64,000 nt of DNA from JAMXLO01 sp041487355 (GCA_041487355.1 JBGPND010000001.1:1-64000); one strand, 5' to 3'; counted from the stretch's first letter, positions 9,375 through 17,648 are shown. The notes: generated by a model from the sequence alone, not told the origin. Numbers and translations are program-made.

Positions 9375-10151
9375 ATGAAAGCGGTGATTCTCGCCGGCGG
9401 CATGGGCACACGCATCGCCGAGGAGTCGCATCTGCGGCCCAAGCCGATGATCGAGATCGGCGGGCGGCCGATCCTCTGGCACGTCATGAACATCTACACC
9501 GCGCATGGGGTGACCGACTTCATCATCTGCCTCGGCTACCGCGGCTACATGATCAAGGAATACTTCGCCAACTACGTGCTGCACGAGTCGGATGTGACGG
9601 TGGACGCGCGCAATTGCGAAATCGTCTACCACACGAACTACGCCGAACCCTGGCGCGTGACGCTGGTGGATACCGGGCTTGCCACGATGACCGGCGGACG
9701 ACTGAAGCGCGTCAGACGCTACCTAGATCCCGACGAGAGCTTCTGCATGACCTACGGCGATGGCGTGGCCGACATCGACATCACGGCGCTGATCGCGTTC
9801 CACAGCCGGCATGGCAAGCTGGCCACGATCACCGCGGTGGCGCCCCCGGGACGCTACGGCGCGCTGCTGCTGCAGGATGATCAGGTGACCCGCTTCAGCG
9901 AGAAGCCGCCGGGCGACAATGCGCTGATCAACGGCGGGTTCTTCGTATTGCATCCCGAAGCGCTGGACCGAATCAAGGGCGACGACACACCCTGGGAGAC
10001 CGAGCCGCTCGAGAGCCTGGCGCGCGATGGCGAGCTGTGTGCCTACCGGCACAGCGGATTCTGGCAGCCGATGGACACGCTGCGCGACCGGACGACGCTG
10101 GAGAATTTGTGGTCGTCCGGCGAGGCGCCATGGAAGATGTGGAAGGGCTGA
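9375..10151 (+). CDS. rfbF: Glucose-1-phosphate cytidylyltransferase
   Basis: The 258-residue protein starts MKAVILAGGMGTRIAEES, the nucleotidyltransferase signature, and continues with RPKPMIEIGGRPILWHVM. FMTYGDGVADID contains the metal-binding Asp, and GFWQPMDTLRDR is characteristic of RfbF. It converts glucose-1-phosphate and CTP to CDP-glucose, the entry to CDP-dideoxyhexoses and other CDP-6-deoxysugars in O-antigen. The gene follows the CmcI-like gene after 15 bp. A CDP-glucose 4,6-dehydratase (RfbG) is not adjacent, so the next step must be encoded elsewhere or performed by the epimerase-like neighbour. Confidence 0.92.
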   Translation: MKAVILAGGMGTRIAEESHLRPKPMIEIGGRPILWHVMNIYTAHGVTDFIICLGYRGYMIKEYFANYVLHESDVTVDARNCEIVYHTNYAEPWRVTLVDTGLATMTGGRLKRVRRYLDPDESFCMTYGDGVADIDITALIAFHSRHGKLATITAVAPPGRYGALLLQDDQVTRFSEKPPGDNALINGGFFVLHPEALDRIKGDDTPWETEPLESLARDGELCAYRHSGFWQPMDTLRDRTTLENLWSSGEAPWKMWKG

Positions 10152-10188
10152 GCGGACAGGCCCCGCTCCACCCAGATCAATGGTCGCT

Positions 10189-10211
10189 GATTGCCGGGAA
10201 CACCGGCAATC
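10189..10211 (+). terminator. Hairpin after rfbF (terminator-like)
   Basis: A perfect 9-bp inverted repeat, GATTGCCGG and CCGGCAATC, with a 5-base loop lies 38 bp after the rfbF stop. It has no U-tract, so rho-independent function is doubtful. It is the only strong hairpin before the palindromic repeat region. Confidence 0.35.
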
Positions 10212-10244
10212 GCCGTGCGTTGCTCCCCGATCACGGAGGGACAA

Positions 10245-10510
10245 TGATACCGCCGAGCGTGAGCTTTGATCTACAATCGTCATTCCCGCACGAGAGCGTG
10301 TGAAGAAATCGATCCCTGCCCTGGCGACGACCGTGACCCCCTGGGTCCCCGCTTGCGCGGGGATGACAACCTGTTGAGTCCGCCACCCTTTTCGTCACCC
10401 CCGCGCAAGCGGGGGCCCAGGATGTGCGGCAATAGCGATCGAAGTGTTTCTTTCAGTCGCTCATTCGCGGGCGTGACAACAACGAGTAAGCGTCTCCGCG
10501 CGACGGTATG
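10245..10510. repeat. Palindromic intergenic repeat, family A (CCCCGC-TTGC-GCGGGG type)
   Basis: The gap between rfbF and the convergent aminotransferase gene holds two head-to-head copies of a palindrome: CTGGGTCCCCGCTTGCGCGG and so on (10341-10367) and its inverted partner ending GGGGGCCCAGG (10394-10421). Flanking segments, GATACCGCC-AGCG on the left and CCGCGCGACGGTAT on the right, recur around the second copy at 19.8 kb. Translated frames give RLRGDD- and PRKRGP-like strings, which are artefacts. I see no gene in 10152-10623. Confidence 0.8.
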
Positions 10511-10623
10511 ACACGCAACCTCGACTTCCTGTTCGGCCTCGTGCCATGCCTGGCATTGCCTTGCGTTGCCGGCGCGCAGAACCCGTAGCCGGCGCGCCAC
10601 CGCACGAGCCGCATACGCTGACA

Positions 10624-11754
10624 TCAGACCCGGCGCAGCGCCTCACACACCTGCGTTATCTGATCGTCGGTCAATTCCGGATACATCGGCAGGCTGAGCA
10701 CCTGCTGTGCGGCGATCTCCGTGGCGCGGCAGCCGGATGGCCCGGTGGCAATCCGCTCGCGATATGCCGGCTGCAGATGCACCGGGCTCGGGTAGTGAAT
10801 GCCGGTGCCGATCCCGGCCGCACGCAAGCGTGCCTGCAACGATGCCCGGTCCAGCACACGCAGGACATAGAGATGGAATACGTGCCCCACGCCATCACGC
10901 CGGGCCGGCGCGGCGAGGGACGTGCCGCGCAGCGCCTCGTCGTAGGCGGCGGCAATCGCCTGGCGCCGCGCGTTCTGCGCGTCGAGATGTTGCAGCTTCA
11001 CGCGCAGGATCGCCGCCTGAAGCTCGTCAAGCCGGCTGTTCACGCCGACCGCGTCGCTGATGTAGTGGGTCCGCCAGCCATATTGGCGCAGCGCCGCGAT
11101 GCGTGCCCCAAGTTCGGCGTCCTGCGTCGCAAGCATCCCACCGTCGCCGAGCGCACCGAGATTCTTGGTCGGATAGAAGCTGAACGTCGCGACCTCGGTG
11201 AACGTGCCAACCTTGCGGTCGCCGATCGTGGCACCGTGCGCCTGCGCGCAGTCTTCCACGACGGGGACACCGTGCCGACGGGACGCGGCGATGATCGGTT
11301 CGAGTGCCGCCGGCTGGCCATACAGATGCACCGGTATCACCGCACGGATCGGCGGCACGCCGGCCGGCAGGTGATCGAGCACCGCCGCCAGCTCAACCGG
11401 ATCCATCGTGTAGTATTCAGGCTCGATGTCGACCAGCACCGGCGTCGCGCCGACCATCTCGATCGCGGCGACCGTTGCCACAGCGGTATGCGAAACGGTC
11501 ACGACACTCATGCCCGGCCCGATGCCGAGCGCGCGCAATGCCAGTGCCAGCGCATCGGTGCCATTGCCGCAGCCGACCGCCGCCGTACAACCCAGCCACG
11601 CGGCGAATTCGGCTTCGAACGAGCGGACCTCCTGCCCGAGGATATACCAGCCGGATTCCAGCGTGCGTGCCACGGCCGCGTCGATCCCGGCTTTCAACGC
11701 ACGATAGCCAGCCCCGGGGTTTGCCTGCGGGACAGTGATCGCCGGTGCACTCAT
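10624..11754 (-). CDS. DegT/DnrJ/EryC1/StrS-family PLP aminotransferase
   Basis: This 376-residue fold-type I enzyme installs an amino group on a keto sugar nucleotide, or (in related subfamilies) dehydrates it. GCGNGTDALALAL binds the PLP phosphate. EDCAQAHGA (Asp168) contacts the PLP ring nitrogen. SFYPTKNLGALGDGG carries the Schiff-base Lys197. The C-terminal GIHYPSPVHLQPAY segment is typical of this family. It lies convergent to the rfbF group across a repeat-filled gap and completes a set of sugar-nucleotide modification genes. Related proteins act on dTDP-, UDP- and GDP-sugars, and the base cannot be deduced here. Confidence 0.88.
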   Translation of the reverse strand: MSAPAITVPQANPGAGYRALKAGIDAAVARTLESGWYILGQEVRSFEAEFAAWLGCTAAVGCGNGTDALALALRALGIGPGMSVVTVSHTAVATVAAIEMVGATPVLVDIEPEYYTMDPVELAAVLDHLPAGVPPIRAVIPVHLYGQPAALEPIIAASRRHGVPVVEDCAQAHGATIGDRKVGTFTEVATFSFYPTKNLGALGDGGMLATQDAELGARIAALRQYGWRTHYISDAVGVNSRLDELQAAILRVKLQHLDAQNARRQAIAAAYDEALRGTSLAAPARRDGVGHVFHLYVLRVLDRASLQARLRAAGIGTGIHYPSPVHLQPAYRERIATGPSGCRATEIAAQQVLSLPMYPELTDDQITQVCEALRRV

Positions 11755-11805
11755 GGTTGACGCCTCCTCACACGCGCTGCTGGGCCTGGCAGTGCCGTCC
11801 GCTGG

Positions 11806-13410
11806 TCACTGCAGTGGGTCGACAGCGATGTAGCGCGCCGGCCGCGGCCCATCGCCGCCGCATTGGAACACACCCGCGCGGGCCAGCGCCGCCCGATCCT
11901 CTTCGGACAGGCGCGTGACCTCGCGGAGGTGATCGGTCCAGCTCTCCATCGACCAGACTTCCAGCCAACCCTCGGGATGCGCCACGTCCTCGTAGAGCTG
12001 CCAGAACAAGGCGCCGGCGCGGCCCCGCACCTGGCGCACTTCCGCCATCGCGGCGAGGAAAGCCGCCCGCTGCGACTGCTCCACCTGGTAGTGCACGGTT
12101 TCCATCACACGCCCGCGTGCCCGGCGCAGCATCGGCATCAGCGCGGCCGCGGGCGCCTCCGCGGTGGGCAGCGGCTCCGCCACGGCCGAAGGCGCCGTCC
12201 TGGCGATGGCAAGGTCGATGGAATAGCGGCGCACGAGGAATGCCAGGACAACGCCGATCCCCGCGGCCACCAGCAGCGTGTCGGCCAGGCCCACCCGGCC
12301 GCCGAGCCAGCCCCAGCCGAACGATCCGGCGGTCAGGGCGCCGTTCTGGGCCAGTTGGTAGATTGCCAGCGAGCGGGCGCGCACCCATGGCGGGCAGACG
12401 AGCTGGGCGGCTGCCTGGATCGTGGCATAGGCCGACGTCCAGCCGACGCCGAACAGCAGCATGCCGAACGCTGCCGGCAGCCAGTGGCGCGACAGACCCA
12501 GCAACGCGATCCCGGCGCAGGAAAACAGCGTGCAGCCGATCACCGTGGCGCCTCGGCCGATCCGGCCCCTGACCAGCGGCAGCAGCATCCCCGACGTGAC
12601 GCCGCCGATGCCCATCATGCCGAGGATCACGCCATACATGCCCGGGCCGAGCCCGAGATGTTGGCGCACCAGAAGCGGCAGCAATGCCCAGGGGGCAGCG
12701 GCGGGGATCGAATAGGCGATGGTCCGCACCATCGCATACCGCACGGCCGGTGTGTTGCGCACGAAGCGGACGCCGGCCCGCATGGCCGAAATCAGGTGCT
12801 CCCGCGGCAGGCCGGTGAAGCGGCGCCCGCGGCGCCAGGTGAACAGCGCGGACAGCACCGCGATGATCGAGATCGCATACAGCGAAAACGCCAGGCTGGT
12901 GCCACCCAGGAGGATCAGGAAACCTGCCAGCGCCGGGCCGATGGCGCGGGTCAGGTTGAAGCCGATGCCGTTCAGGGCGATCGCCTGGACAAGGTCCTCG
13001 CGGGGAACCAGCTCCGGCACGATCGCGCTCCAGGCAGGCGCCGTGAGGGCGGACCCGATGCCGATGGCAAAGGTGAGCGCCAGCAGCCAGAAGGCGGTCA
13101 TGGCATGCGCGGTGGTAAGGATCGCCAGCGCGGTAGCCGCCAGAATCGTCCAGAGCTGGGCGCCGATCAGGAACATACGGCGGTCGACGATGTCGGCCAG
13201 CGCCCCGCCGGGGAGTGCAAGCAGGAACACCGGCATGATCGTCGCCGACTGGACCATGGCGACGATGAGCGGATCGGGAGCGAGGCTGGTCATCAGCCAG
13301 CCAGCGCCGGTGTTCTGCAGCCAGGTGCCGAGCCAGGCCACCACGTTGGCGAGCCAGAGGCCGCGGAACGTGGCATTACGGAGAGGCAGCAGGGCGGCAG
13401 GCAGGCGCAT
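11806..13410 (-). CDS. MFS transporter (EntS-like, MFS_3) with C-terminal monooxygenase-like domain
   Basis: A 534-residue protein. Residues 1-400 contain about 12 hydrophobic segments and the MFS_3 pattern (FRGLWLANVVAWLGTWLQ, GGALADIVDRR), as in the enterobactin exporter EntS and related drug exporters. Residues 425-534 form a soluble tail (VMETVHYQVEQSQRAAFLAAM, GALFWQLYEDVAHPEGWLEVW) resembling a dimeric alpha-beta barrel (ABM) domain. This tail is common in this MFS subgroup and its role is unknown. It is probably an inner-membrane efflux pump; the substrate cannot be told. No regulator is adjacent. Confidence 0.85.
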   Translation of the reverse strand: MRLPAALLPLRNATFRGLWLANVVAWLGTWLQNTGAGWLMTSLAPDPLIVAMVQSATIMPVFLLALPGGALADIVDRRMFLIGAQLWTILAATALAILTTAHAMTAFWLLALTFAIGIGSALTAPAWSAIVPELVPREDLVQAIALNGIGFNLTRAIGPALAGFLILLGGTSLAFSLYAISIIAVLSALFTWRRGRRFTGLPREHLISAMRAGVRFVRNTPAVRYAMVRTIAYSIPAAAPWALLPLLVRQHLGLGPGMYGVILGMMGIGGVTSGMLLPLVRGRIGRGATVIGCTLFSCAGIALLGLSRHWLPAAFGMLLFGVGWTSAYATIQAAAQLVCPPWVRARSLAIYQLAQNGALTAGSFGWGWLGGRVGLADTLLVAAGIGVVLAFLVRRYSIDLAIARTAPSAVAEPLPTAEAPAAALMPMLRRARGRVMETVHYQVEQSQRAAFLAAMAEVRQVRGRAGALFWQLYEDVAHPEGWLEVWSMESWTDHLREVTRLSEEDRAALARAGVFQCGGDGPRPARYIAVDPLQ

Positions 13411-13466
13411 CGGCCCATCATAGCCGGGCCGGTGGCAATTTCGCGGCTGTTGTCAGTCCCGCTGGG

Positions 13467-14009
13467 TCATTCCCGGCTTGCGTGCAATGGCTCCGGCAGC
13501 GGGACCGAGACCTGGATGCGGACGGTGCGGCCTGCGACGATGGGCATCGCCGTCATGCCCCAGTCCGCGCGGCGCAACCGGCCTTCCGCCACGACCCGGT
13601 CGGGACTCCAGATGAGCGAGAGCTGGAACGGGCGCGTGACTCCGTGCAGCCCCAGCATCCCGCCGATACCGGGCGGCTGGCAGGACCCGGAATAGGCCAG
13701 CGTCGGAAAGCTCGGGGCATCCATGAAATCGGGGCCGACCACGGTCTGCCGCACCGAGGCGTCCGTCATGGCCAAGCTGGCGACATCGACCGTGAGGTCG
13801 ACCCGGCAGGTGGAATGGTCCTCCGGATCATAGGTCAGCCAACCGCGAAACTGGGCGAACCTGCCGTCGAGCGGCAGCAGCCCGAGGCCGTAGGCGCGGA
13901 ATGCGACCTCGGTCTCGGGCGGCGCGAGGGCAATCCGGCGCGGCGCAGCCTCGGCGCCCGTCGCGAGACAGGCGAGCACTGCGCAGAACAGCAGATACAG
14001 GACACGCAT
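13467..14009 (-). CDS. YceI-family periplasmic lipid-binding protein
   Basis: The 180-residue protein begins with a clear signal peptide (MRVLYLLFCAVLACLATGAEA). The mature part has the YceI beta-barrel pattern: an early EVAFRAYGLGLLPLDGRFAQF segment, the VDLTVDVASLAMTD strand, and FPTLAYSGSC followed by LHGVTRPFQLSL. The family binds long polyprenyl or lipid chains in the periplasm. It is divergent from comM, with about 150 bp between them. Function beyond the fold is inference. Confidence 0.83.
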   Translation of the reverse strand: MRVLYLLFCAVLACLATGAEAAPRRIALAPPETEVAFRAYGLGLLPLDGRFAQFRGWLTYDPEDHSTCRVDLTVDVASLAMTDASVRQTVVGPDFMDAPSFPTLAYSGSCQPPGIGGMLGLHGVTRPFQLSLIWSPDRVVAEGRLRRADWGMTAMPIVAGRTVRIQVSVPLPEPLHASRE

Positions 14010-14160
14010 GGGAGGGAATTGGGTTCGTTCACCGTTTCGGCTAGAGGGCTCGCGCCGTTACACTTGCATTCACTATCCGGTCGTAGATCAGGACAGTGTC
14101 CATAACCGATCCGGCCACCGTATCCTGAACGCGCTTCCCCAAGCTGCCACGATCGCCCGC

Positions 14161-14886
14161 GTGCGCACCTTCGCCTTCTCCGGCATCGAGGCGGTGCCGG
14201 TCGAGGTGCAGGTGCAGATCTCGGGCGGCATGCCGGCGTTGCTGGTGGTCGGCCTGCCCGACAAGGCGGTGGGCGAGGCGCGCGAGCGCATGCGCGCCGC
14301 GCTCAGTGCCATGGGCCTGGCGCTGCCGCCCCGGCGCATACTGATCAACCTGGCGCCGGCCGACCTGCTGAAGGAAGGCAGCCACTTCGACCTGCCGATC
14401 GCCCTCGGCGTGCTCGCCGCGATGAACGTGGTTCCACGTGAGGACCTGTATGGCTATGCGGCGCTGGGCGAATTGTCGCTCGACGGCACGTTGAACCCGG
14501 TCGCCGGCGTGCTGCCGGCAGCGATCGGCGCCTCGACGCACGATCTCGGGCTGATCTGCCCGGCCAGCCAGGGCGGCGAGGCTGCCTGGGCGGGCCGGAT
14601 CGAGGTGTTGGCGGCTGTCGACCTGCTCTCGCTGATCAACCATTTTCGCGGCACCCAGGTGCTGACGCCGCCGGAGACGGCCGGGGTGGCGGAAGTCGGC
14701 CGCGGCCCCGACCTTGCCGACGTCAAAGGCATGGAAACCGCCAAGCGCGCCGTGGAGATCGCTGCGGCCGGTGGCCACAACCTGCTGATGGTCGGCTCGC
14801 CCGGCTCCGGCAAGTCCATGCTGGCGGCGCGACTGCCCGGCCTGCTGCCCGATCTGCGGCCGAAGGAGGCACTCGGCATTATGTAG
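14161..14886 (+). pseudogene. comM: comM (yifB), 5' fragment interrupted by transposon
   Basis: Starting at GTG 14161, the fragment encodes MRTFAFSGIEAVPVEVQV, the canonical ComM/YifB N-terminus, through the LonC-like ChlI domain, to the AAA+ Walker A motif GSPGSGKSM. Genuine comM ends at 14873 (codons for KEAL). The last codons come from the transposon end and stop at TAG 14884. The missing half resumes at 19000. ComM is a helicase-like AAA+ protein that promotes branch migration during natural transformation. The fragment keeps Walker A but lacks Walker B, so it should be inactive. Deleting the element plus one target-repeat copy restores KEALEVSMIHSVAG in frame. Confidence 0.93.
14866..14873 (+). 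repeat. Target-site duplication, left copy (GAGGCACT)
   Basis: The 8 bp GAGGCACT immediately before the left inverted repeat is repeated exactly at 18992-18999 after the right inverted repeat. Eight bp is the duplication length known for IS1595-family transposition. Confidence 0.93.
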
Positions 14887-14896
14887 CAAGCACACC
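14874..14896 (+). repeat. Left terminal inverted repeat of the IS1595-type transposon
   Basis: These 23 bp are the exact reverse complement of 18969-18991. A second motif, TGCTTGCT at 14918-14925, is the reverse complement of AGCAAGCA inside this repeat (14885-14892), so the end can pair with itself and may offer two transposase contacts. Confidence 0.93.
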
Positions 14897-14906
14897 AACG
14901 GACATA

Positions 14907-14936
14907 TTCTCAAGATATGCTTGCTGATGCTATAAT
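14907..14936 (+). promoter_or_regulatory. Predicted promoter at the left end of the transposon
   Basis: A perfect -10 hexamer TATAAT (14931-14936) sits 18 bp after TTCTCA (14907-14912, 4 of 6 match to TTGACA). It reads rightward into the first cargo gene, which starts at 14966. It overlaps the subterminal repeat at 14917-14928, so bound transposase could repress it (inference). Confidence 0.5.
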
Positions 14937-14965
14937 GATCTTCCATCAGCGCGAGGGTCAAGCCC

Positions 14966-15400
14966 GTGGTCGATTACGTCCTGACGGGCCTCGTGAAACG
15001 CCGGGCCGAGCTGACCGGAGACATCGAACGGACGCATGAGCGGCTTCGCGCGATGCTGGGGGACTTGGAGAGCCTAGACGCCACGATCCTGCAATTCGAC
15101 CCGTCGTTCCACGTCGAGGCCATCAAGGCCAAGGCGTTCCGTCCGCCGGCTGATTGGGCCAACAGGGGCGGCATGAGCCGACTAGTCCTGTCCATACTCC
15201 GGCAGGCGGCCGAGCCGCTCACCAGCCGGGATATCGCCTTGGAGATGCTGATCAGCCGGGCGATGGACAAGCGGGATCAGCGGTTGCTGCGGCTGATGAC
15301 CAAGCGGGTCGGGGTAGCGCTCCGGACCCAGCGGGAGAACGGCGCCGTCCAGTGCGAGCAGGGGCCGGGGCAGTTCATGCTTTGGCAGATCGCGCGGTAG
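14966..15400 (+). CDS. Unknown transposon cargo protein, 144 aa
   Basis: I do not recognise a named family. The start is GTG 14966 (MVDYVLTGLVKRRAELTGDI). Residues 10-45 are strongly helical and probably coiled coil (KRRAELTGDIERTHERLRAM). Residues 65-125 look like a winged helix: SRLVLSILRQAAEPLTSRDIALEML, then a basic RDQRLLRLMTKRVGVALRTQ, then a hairpin-like QCEQGPGQFMLW. That layout suggests a small DNA-binding protein, perhaps a regulator or an accessory to transposition. It lies downstream of the left-end promoter, and the Ntn-hydrolase gene follows after 76 bp. Confidence 0.7.
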   Translation: MVDYVLTGLVKRRAELTGDIERTHERLRAMLGDLESLDATILQFDPSFHVEAIKAKAFRPPADWANRGGMSRLVLSILRQAAEPLTSRDIALEMLISRAMDKRDQRLLRLMTKRVGVALRTQRENGAVQCEQGPGQFMLWQIAR

Positions 15401-15414
15401 GGTTGCGATTAATC

Positions 15415-15441
15415 TTGCGACTCGTTTCGCCATAGTATAAG
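15415..15441 (+). promoter_or_regulatory. Possible promoter before the Ntn-hydrolase gene
   Basis: TTGCGA (15415-15420) is followed after 15 bp by TATAAG (15436-15441). The spacing is short, so support is moderate. It lies 36 bp before the GTG start at 15477, in the only gap between the first two cargo genes. Confidence 0.35.
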
Positions 15442-15476
15442 GGACCGTTCCCAGGCTGCCCCTGGAACCCATCCTT

Positions 15477-16376
15477 GTGACAATAGCAATGTGCTATCTC
15501 TCGGCAGAAGGCGTTGTGCTGGGTGCTGATAGCACGGCTACGGTCCCCGGGGGCGCCCCCAACGGACCGCATTATTTCAACCACAACCAGAAGTTATATG
15601 AGGTTGGCGTCGAAGGCACGCTTGGCGTCGTGACGTGGGGTCTTGGGACGCTCTTCACGACCAGCCACCGGACGGTCATCGCGCAGTTTGCCGACGATCT
15701 GAAAGACAACCCCGCTTCCACGGTACTTGAGGCGGCAACTCGGTGGGGCGCCACATTTTGGACTGCATATTCGACTAGTGGCGTTGCCGCGGCGATCTCA
15801 CAGCTTAGAACGCTCGCAGCAAAGCTGCCTTTCGACCCCAGCGTGAATCCCCAACTACCCAACATGCGAACGCATGATGAACAAAATAAGTTTGTGGCCC
15901 TCAGCCGTAATCTTGCCTGCGGTTTCTGTTTAGCCGGGCATACAGAAAAAGACCGGTCGTCCCAAGCGTTCCAGATCGATGTCGATCCCCTCGCTGGCGT
16001 AGCCGCTCCGGCTGCGCTGGCTCTGGGGAACTACAGGTTTTGGGGCGTGCCGAACATGATCGATCGCCTAATCGGTGGATATGACATAGAAATCCGCGAT
16101 ACGATCATGGCATCGCCACACTGGACAGGCTCAGTAGCGGACTACAACGAGTTGATGGAAAAGCACAAATTGCACCATGACAGCCTTCCGATCCGCGACG
16201 CCGTGGATTTCGTGCACACCTGCATCCACAGCACGATCAAATCGTTAAAGTTTTCCCGCTATTCACAGACGTGCGGTGGACCTATAGAAATCGCAGTGAT
16301 CACCAGTGACCGAAAGTTCCGTTGGGTTCGTCACAAGGAATGGGACGCCGCCATCACCGAGGGGATCTCCTCATGA
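15477..16376 (+). CDS. Predicted stand-alone proteasome-like Ntn hydrolase (transposon cargo)
   Basis: The 299-residue protein opens MTIAMCYLSAEGVVLGADST. Removing Met1 exposes Thr2, as in proteasome beta subunits and HslV, whose N-terminal Thr is the nucleophile. With Thr as residue 1, Asp falls at exactly 17 (GADST), the proteasome Asp17. Lys38 in NQKLYEVG sits near the place of catalytic Lys33, allowing a 5-residue insertion. GVVTWGLGTL matches the glycine-rich turn that follows in that fold, and FQIDVDPLAG resembles the later beta-sheet Asp-Gly region. At 299 residues it is longer than typical beta subunits (about 200). Neither an alpha subunit nor an ATPase partner lies nearby. GTG 15477 is preferred because the next start (ATG 15489) would delete the Thr. 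A peptidase or amidase role is inference. Confidence 0.68.
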   Translation: MTIAMCYLSAEGVVLGADSTATVPGGAPNGPHYFNHNQKLYEVGVEGTLGVVTWGLGTLFTTSHRTVIAQFADDLKDNPASTVLEAATRWGATFWTAYSTSGVAAAISQLRTLAAKLPFDPSVNPQLPNMRTHDEQNKFVALSRNLACGFCLAGHTEKDRSSQAFQIDVDPLAGVAAPAALALGNYRFWGVPNMIDRLIGGYDIEIRDTIMASPHWTGSVADYNELMEKHKLHHDSLPIRDAVDFVHTCIHSTIKSLKFSRYSQTCGGPIEIAVITSDRKFRWVRHKEWDAAITEGISS

Positions 16377-16588
16377 CCAAGAGCCGAAACCAACAAACAA
16401 AAAATAGACTGGAACAGATGAGCCAAACCGACCAGAAGGCCATCGTGGAGGCGCTCAGCCGGCCGCATGGTGCCTACAATGAGGAAGCAAGGCGGGTACT
16501 AGGGAATCCTCTCGGGTACGTAGAGGGGCGTCCCATGACGCAACCTGAGATAGTGGCTTGCATGATGGCAGCGACAGTAGGTGGCTGA
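16373..16588 (+). CDS. Small unknown cargo protein, 71 aa
   Basis: It starts at ATG 16373, overlapping the stop of the Ntn-hydrolase gene as ATGA, a clear sign of translational coupling. The protein begins with a polar, basic stretch (MTKSRNQQTKNRLEQMSQTD) and has a predicted helix (KAIVEALSRPHGAYNEEARRVLG). No family is recognised. Coupling suggests that it works with the Ntn hydrolase, as a partner, inhibitor or substrate adaptor (inference). Its stop directly abuts the stop of the convergent transposase gene. Confidence 0.7.
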   Translation: MTKSRNQQTKNRLEQMSQTDQKAIVEALSRPHGAYNEEARRVLGNPLGYVEGRPMTQPEIVACMMAATVGG

Positions 16589-17542
16589 TCACCGCTGCCA
16601 ATATCCAGCCCACGTCCGGCTGACAGGGTGCGCCAACGCCGCTCCGGTCACTGCCTCATGTTGGGTGCCGTTCGGAACCCGCCGGCTGTCCTCTTTCCAG
16701 GCCATTTCGGCGGCATAGGCGATCAGGTATTTGCCACTGATATGGTGGTGCTGGCCGAGTTCCGCGCGGCGTAGCCGGGAGAAGAAGCTCTCGGCTTGGT
16801 TCGTGCACGCGCCGTCCCGACTGTAGGAAATCGAGTGATTGATCCGGCGCATCTCATAGTGCGCATGCAGACGATCCCAGCCGCCGGCTTCGTCAGCATG
16901 GACCGTGGTGCCGGGCTGGACGTGCTGGCGGATGAACGGCACCGCGTCGGCTTCCCGCGCCACCACAACCGGCAAGGTCCGACCGCCGCGCTCGCGAGCT
17001 ACCACGACTGACTGCCGCTTGCCGGTCTGTTCCTCGGCCAGCCTCCGGTCCTTCCGCTCGGCCTTCTCATTCTCTTGTCGGACGTGACCGCCGAAGTAGG
17101 CCCCGTCAACCTCGACCACGCCGGAAAGCTCGCCCTGGCACTGGCTGTCGCCGATCGCTTCCCGCAACTTGTGCGCGAGCACGAAAGCGGTCTTGTACTG
17201 CACGTCAAGATCGCGGCCGAGTTGCAGAGCGGACACGCCCTTGACCGCGTTCACGAAAATGCAAATCGCGGCAAGGTAATCGCGGATCGACAGCTTGTGG
17301 CTGGCGAAGATCGTCCCGCTGGTGACGCTGAATTGGCGGTTGCATCGCTGGCATTTCCAGATGCGCCGGGCCGCGTAGGCATAGACGGCGGTGCATTCAC
17401 AGCGGGGGCAGAACGGCTCGCCCCCGTTGTCGGCAAACCGGATCGCCACAAACCGGGCGTGAGCCTCATCGTCGCTCATGCGCAAGATGCTGGCGAGGCT
17501 CAGCGTGCGGGCACGGGCGGAAAGAAGGAAGTGCTGGGCCAT
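16589..17542 (-). CDS. IS1595-family transposase
   Basis: The 317-residue DDE transposase has an N-terminal zinc ribbon (CPRC at 45-48 and CQRC at 64-67) followed by SVTSGTIFASHKLSIRDYL, diagnostic of the IS1595 (ISXO2-like) family. The catalytic residues are visible as Asp146 (VEVDGAYFGG), Asp217 (VHADEAGGW) and Glu251 (TNQAESFFSRLRR). ATG 17542 (MAQHFLLSARARTLSLASIL) is chosen because homology starts there. The gene is full length with no frameshift, so it could be functional. It is driven by a predicted promoter at 17576-17604, back to back with that of the Xre gene. Confidence 0.93.
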   Translation of the reverse strand: MAQHFLLSARARTLSLASILRMSDDEAHARFVAIRFADNGGEPFCPRCECTAVYAYAARRIWKCQRCNRQFSVTSGTIFASHKLSIRDYLAAICIFVNAVKGVSALQLGRDLDVQYKTAFVLAHKLREAIGDSQCQGELSGVVEVDGAYFGGHVRQENEKAERKDRRLAEEQTGKRQSVVVARERGGRTLPVVVAREADAVPFIRQHVQPGTTVHADEAGGWDRLHAHYEMRRINHSISYSRDGACTNQAESFFSRLRRAELGQHHHISGKYLIAYAAEMAWKEDSRRVPNGTQHEAVTGAALAHPVSRTWAGYWQR

Positions 17543-17575
17543 CGTGGAATGCCTAAACCGATTTCGTTGATGTCG

Positions 17576-17604
17576 GTTATATCGGTTGTTCACGGCGATG
17601 GCAA
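17576..17604 (-). promoter_or_regulatory. Predicted promoter of the transposase gene
   Basis: On the minus strand TTGCCA (17604-17599) is followed after 17 bp by TATAAC (17581-17576), a good sigma-70-type promoter about 34 bp before the transposase ATG. It faces away from the Xre promoter 16 bp to the right, so one bound regulator could control both. Confidence 0.55.
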
Positions 17605-17619
17605 CAGAAAAATATGACC

Positions 17620-17648
17620 TTGACCGAAAAAGTCTATGGTGCTATCCT
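17620..17648 (+). promoter_or_regulatory. Predicted promoter of the Xre gene (leaderless transcript)
   Basis: TTGACC (17620-17625), a 17-bp spacer and TATCCT (17643-17648) make a good sigma-70-type promoter. The expected transcription start about 7 bp downstream falls on the ATG at 17655, so the mRNA is predicted to be leaderless. No ribosome-binding site precedes that ATG. Confidence 0.55.

Noticed and set aside
10266..10511. 81-aa ORF translating to RLRGDD/PRKRGP
   Set aside because: It is a translation of the palindromic repeat, and the same strings recur in other repeat copies. There is no ribosome-binding site.
11863..13695. 610-aa plus-strand ORF opposite the MFS exporter
   Set aside because: A shadow frame. 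The minus strand encodes clear membrane helices and the MFS_3 pattern.
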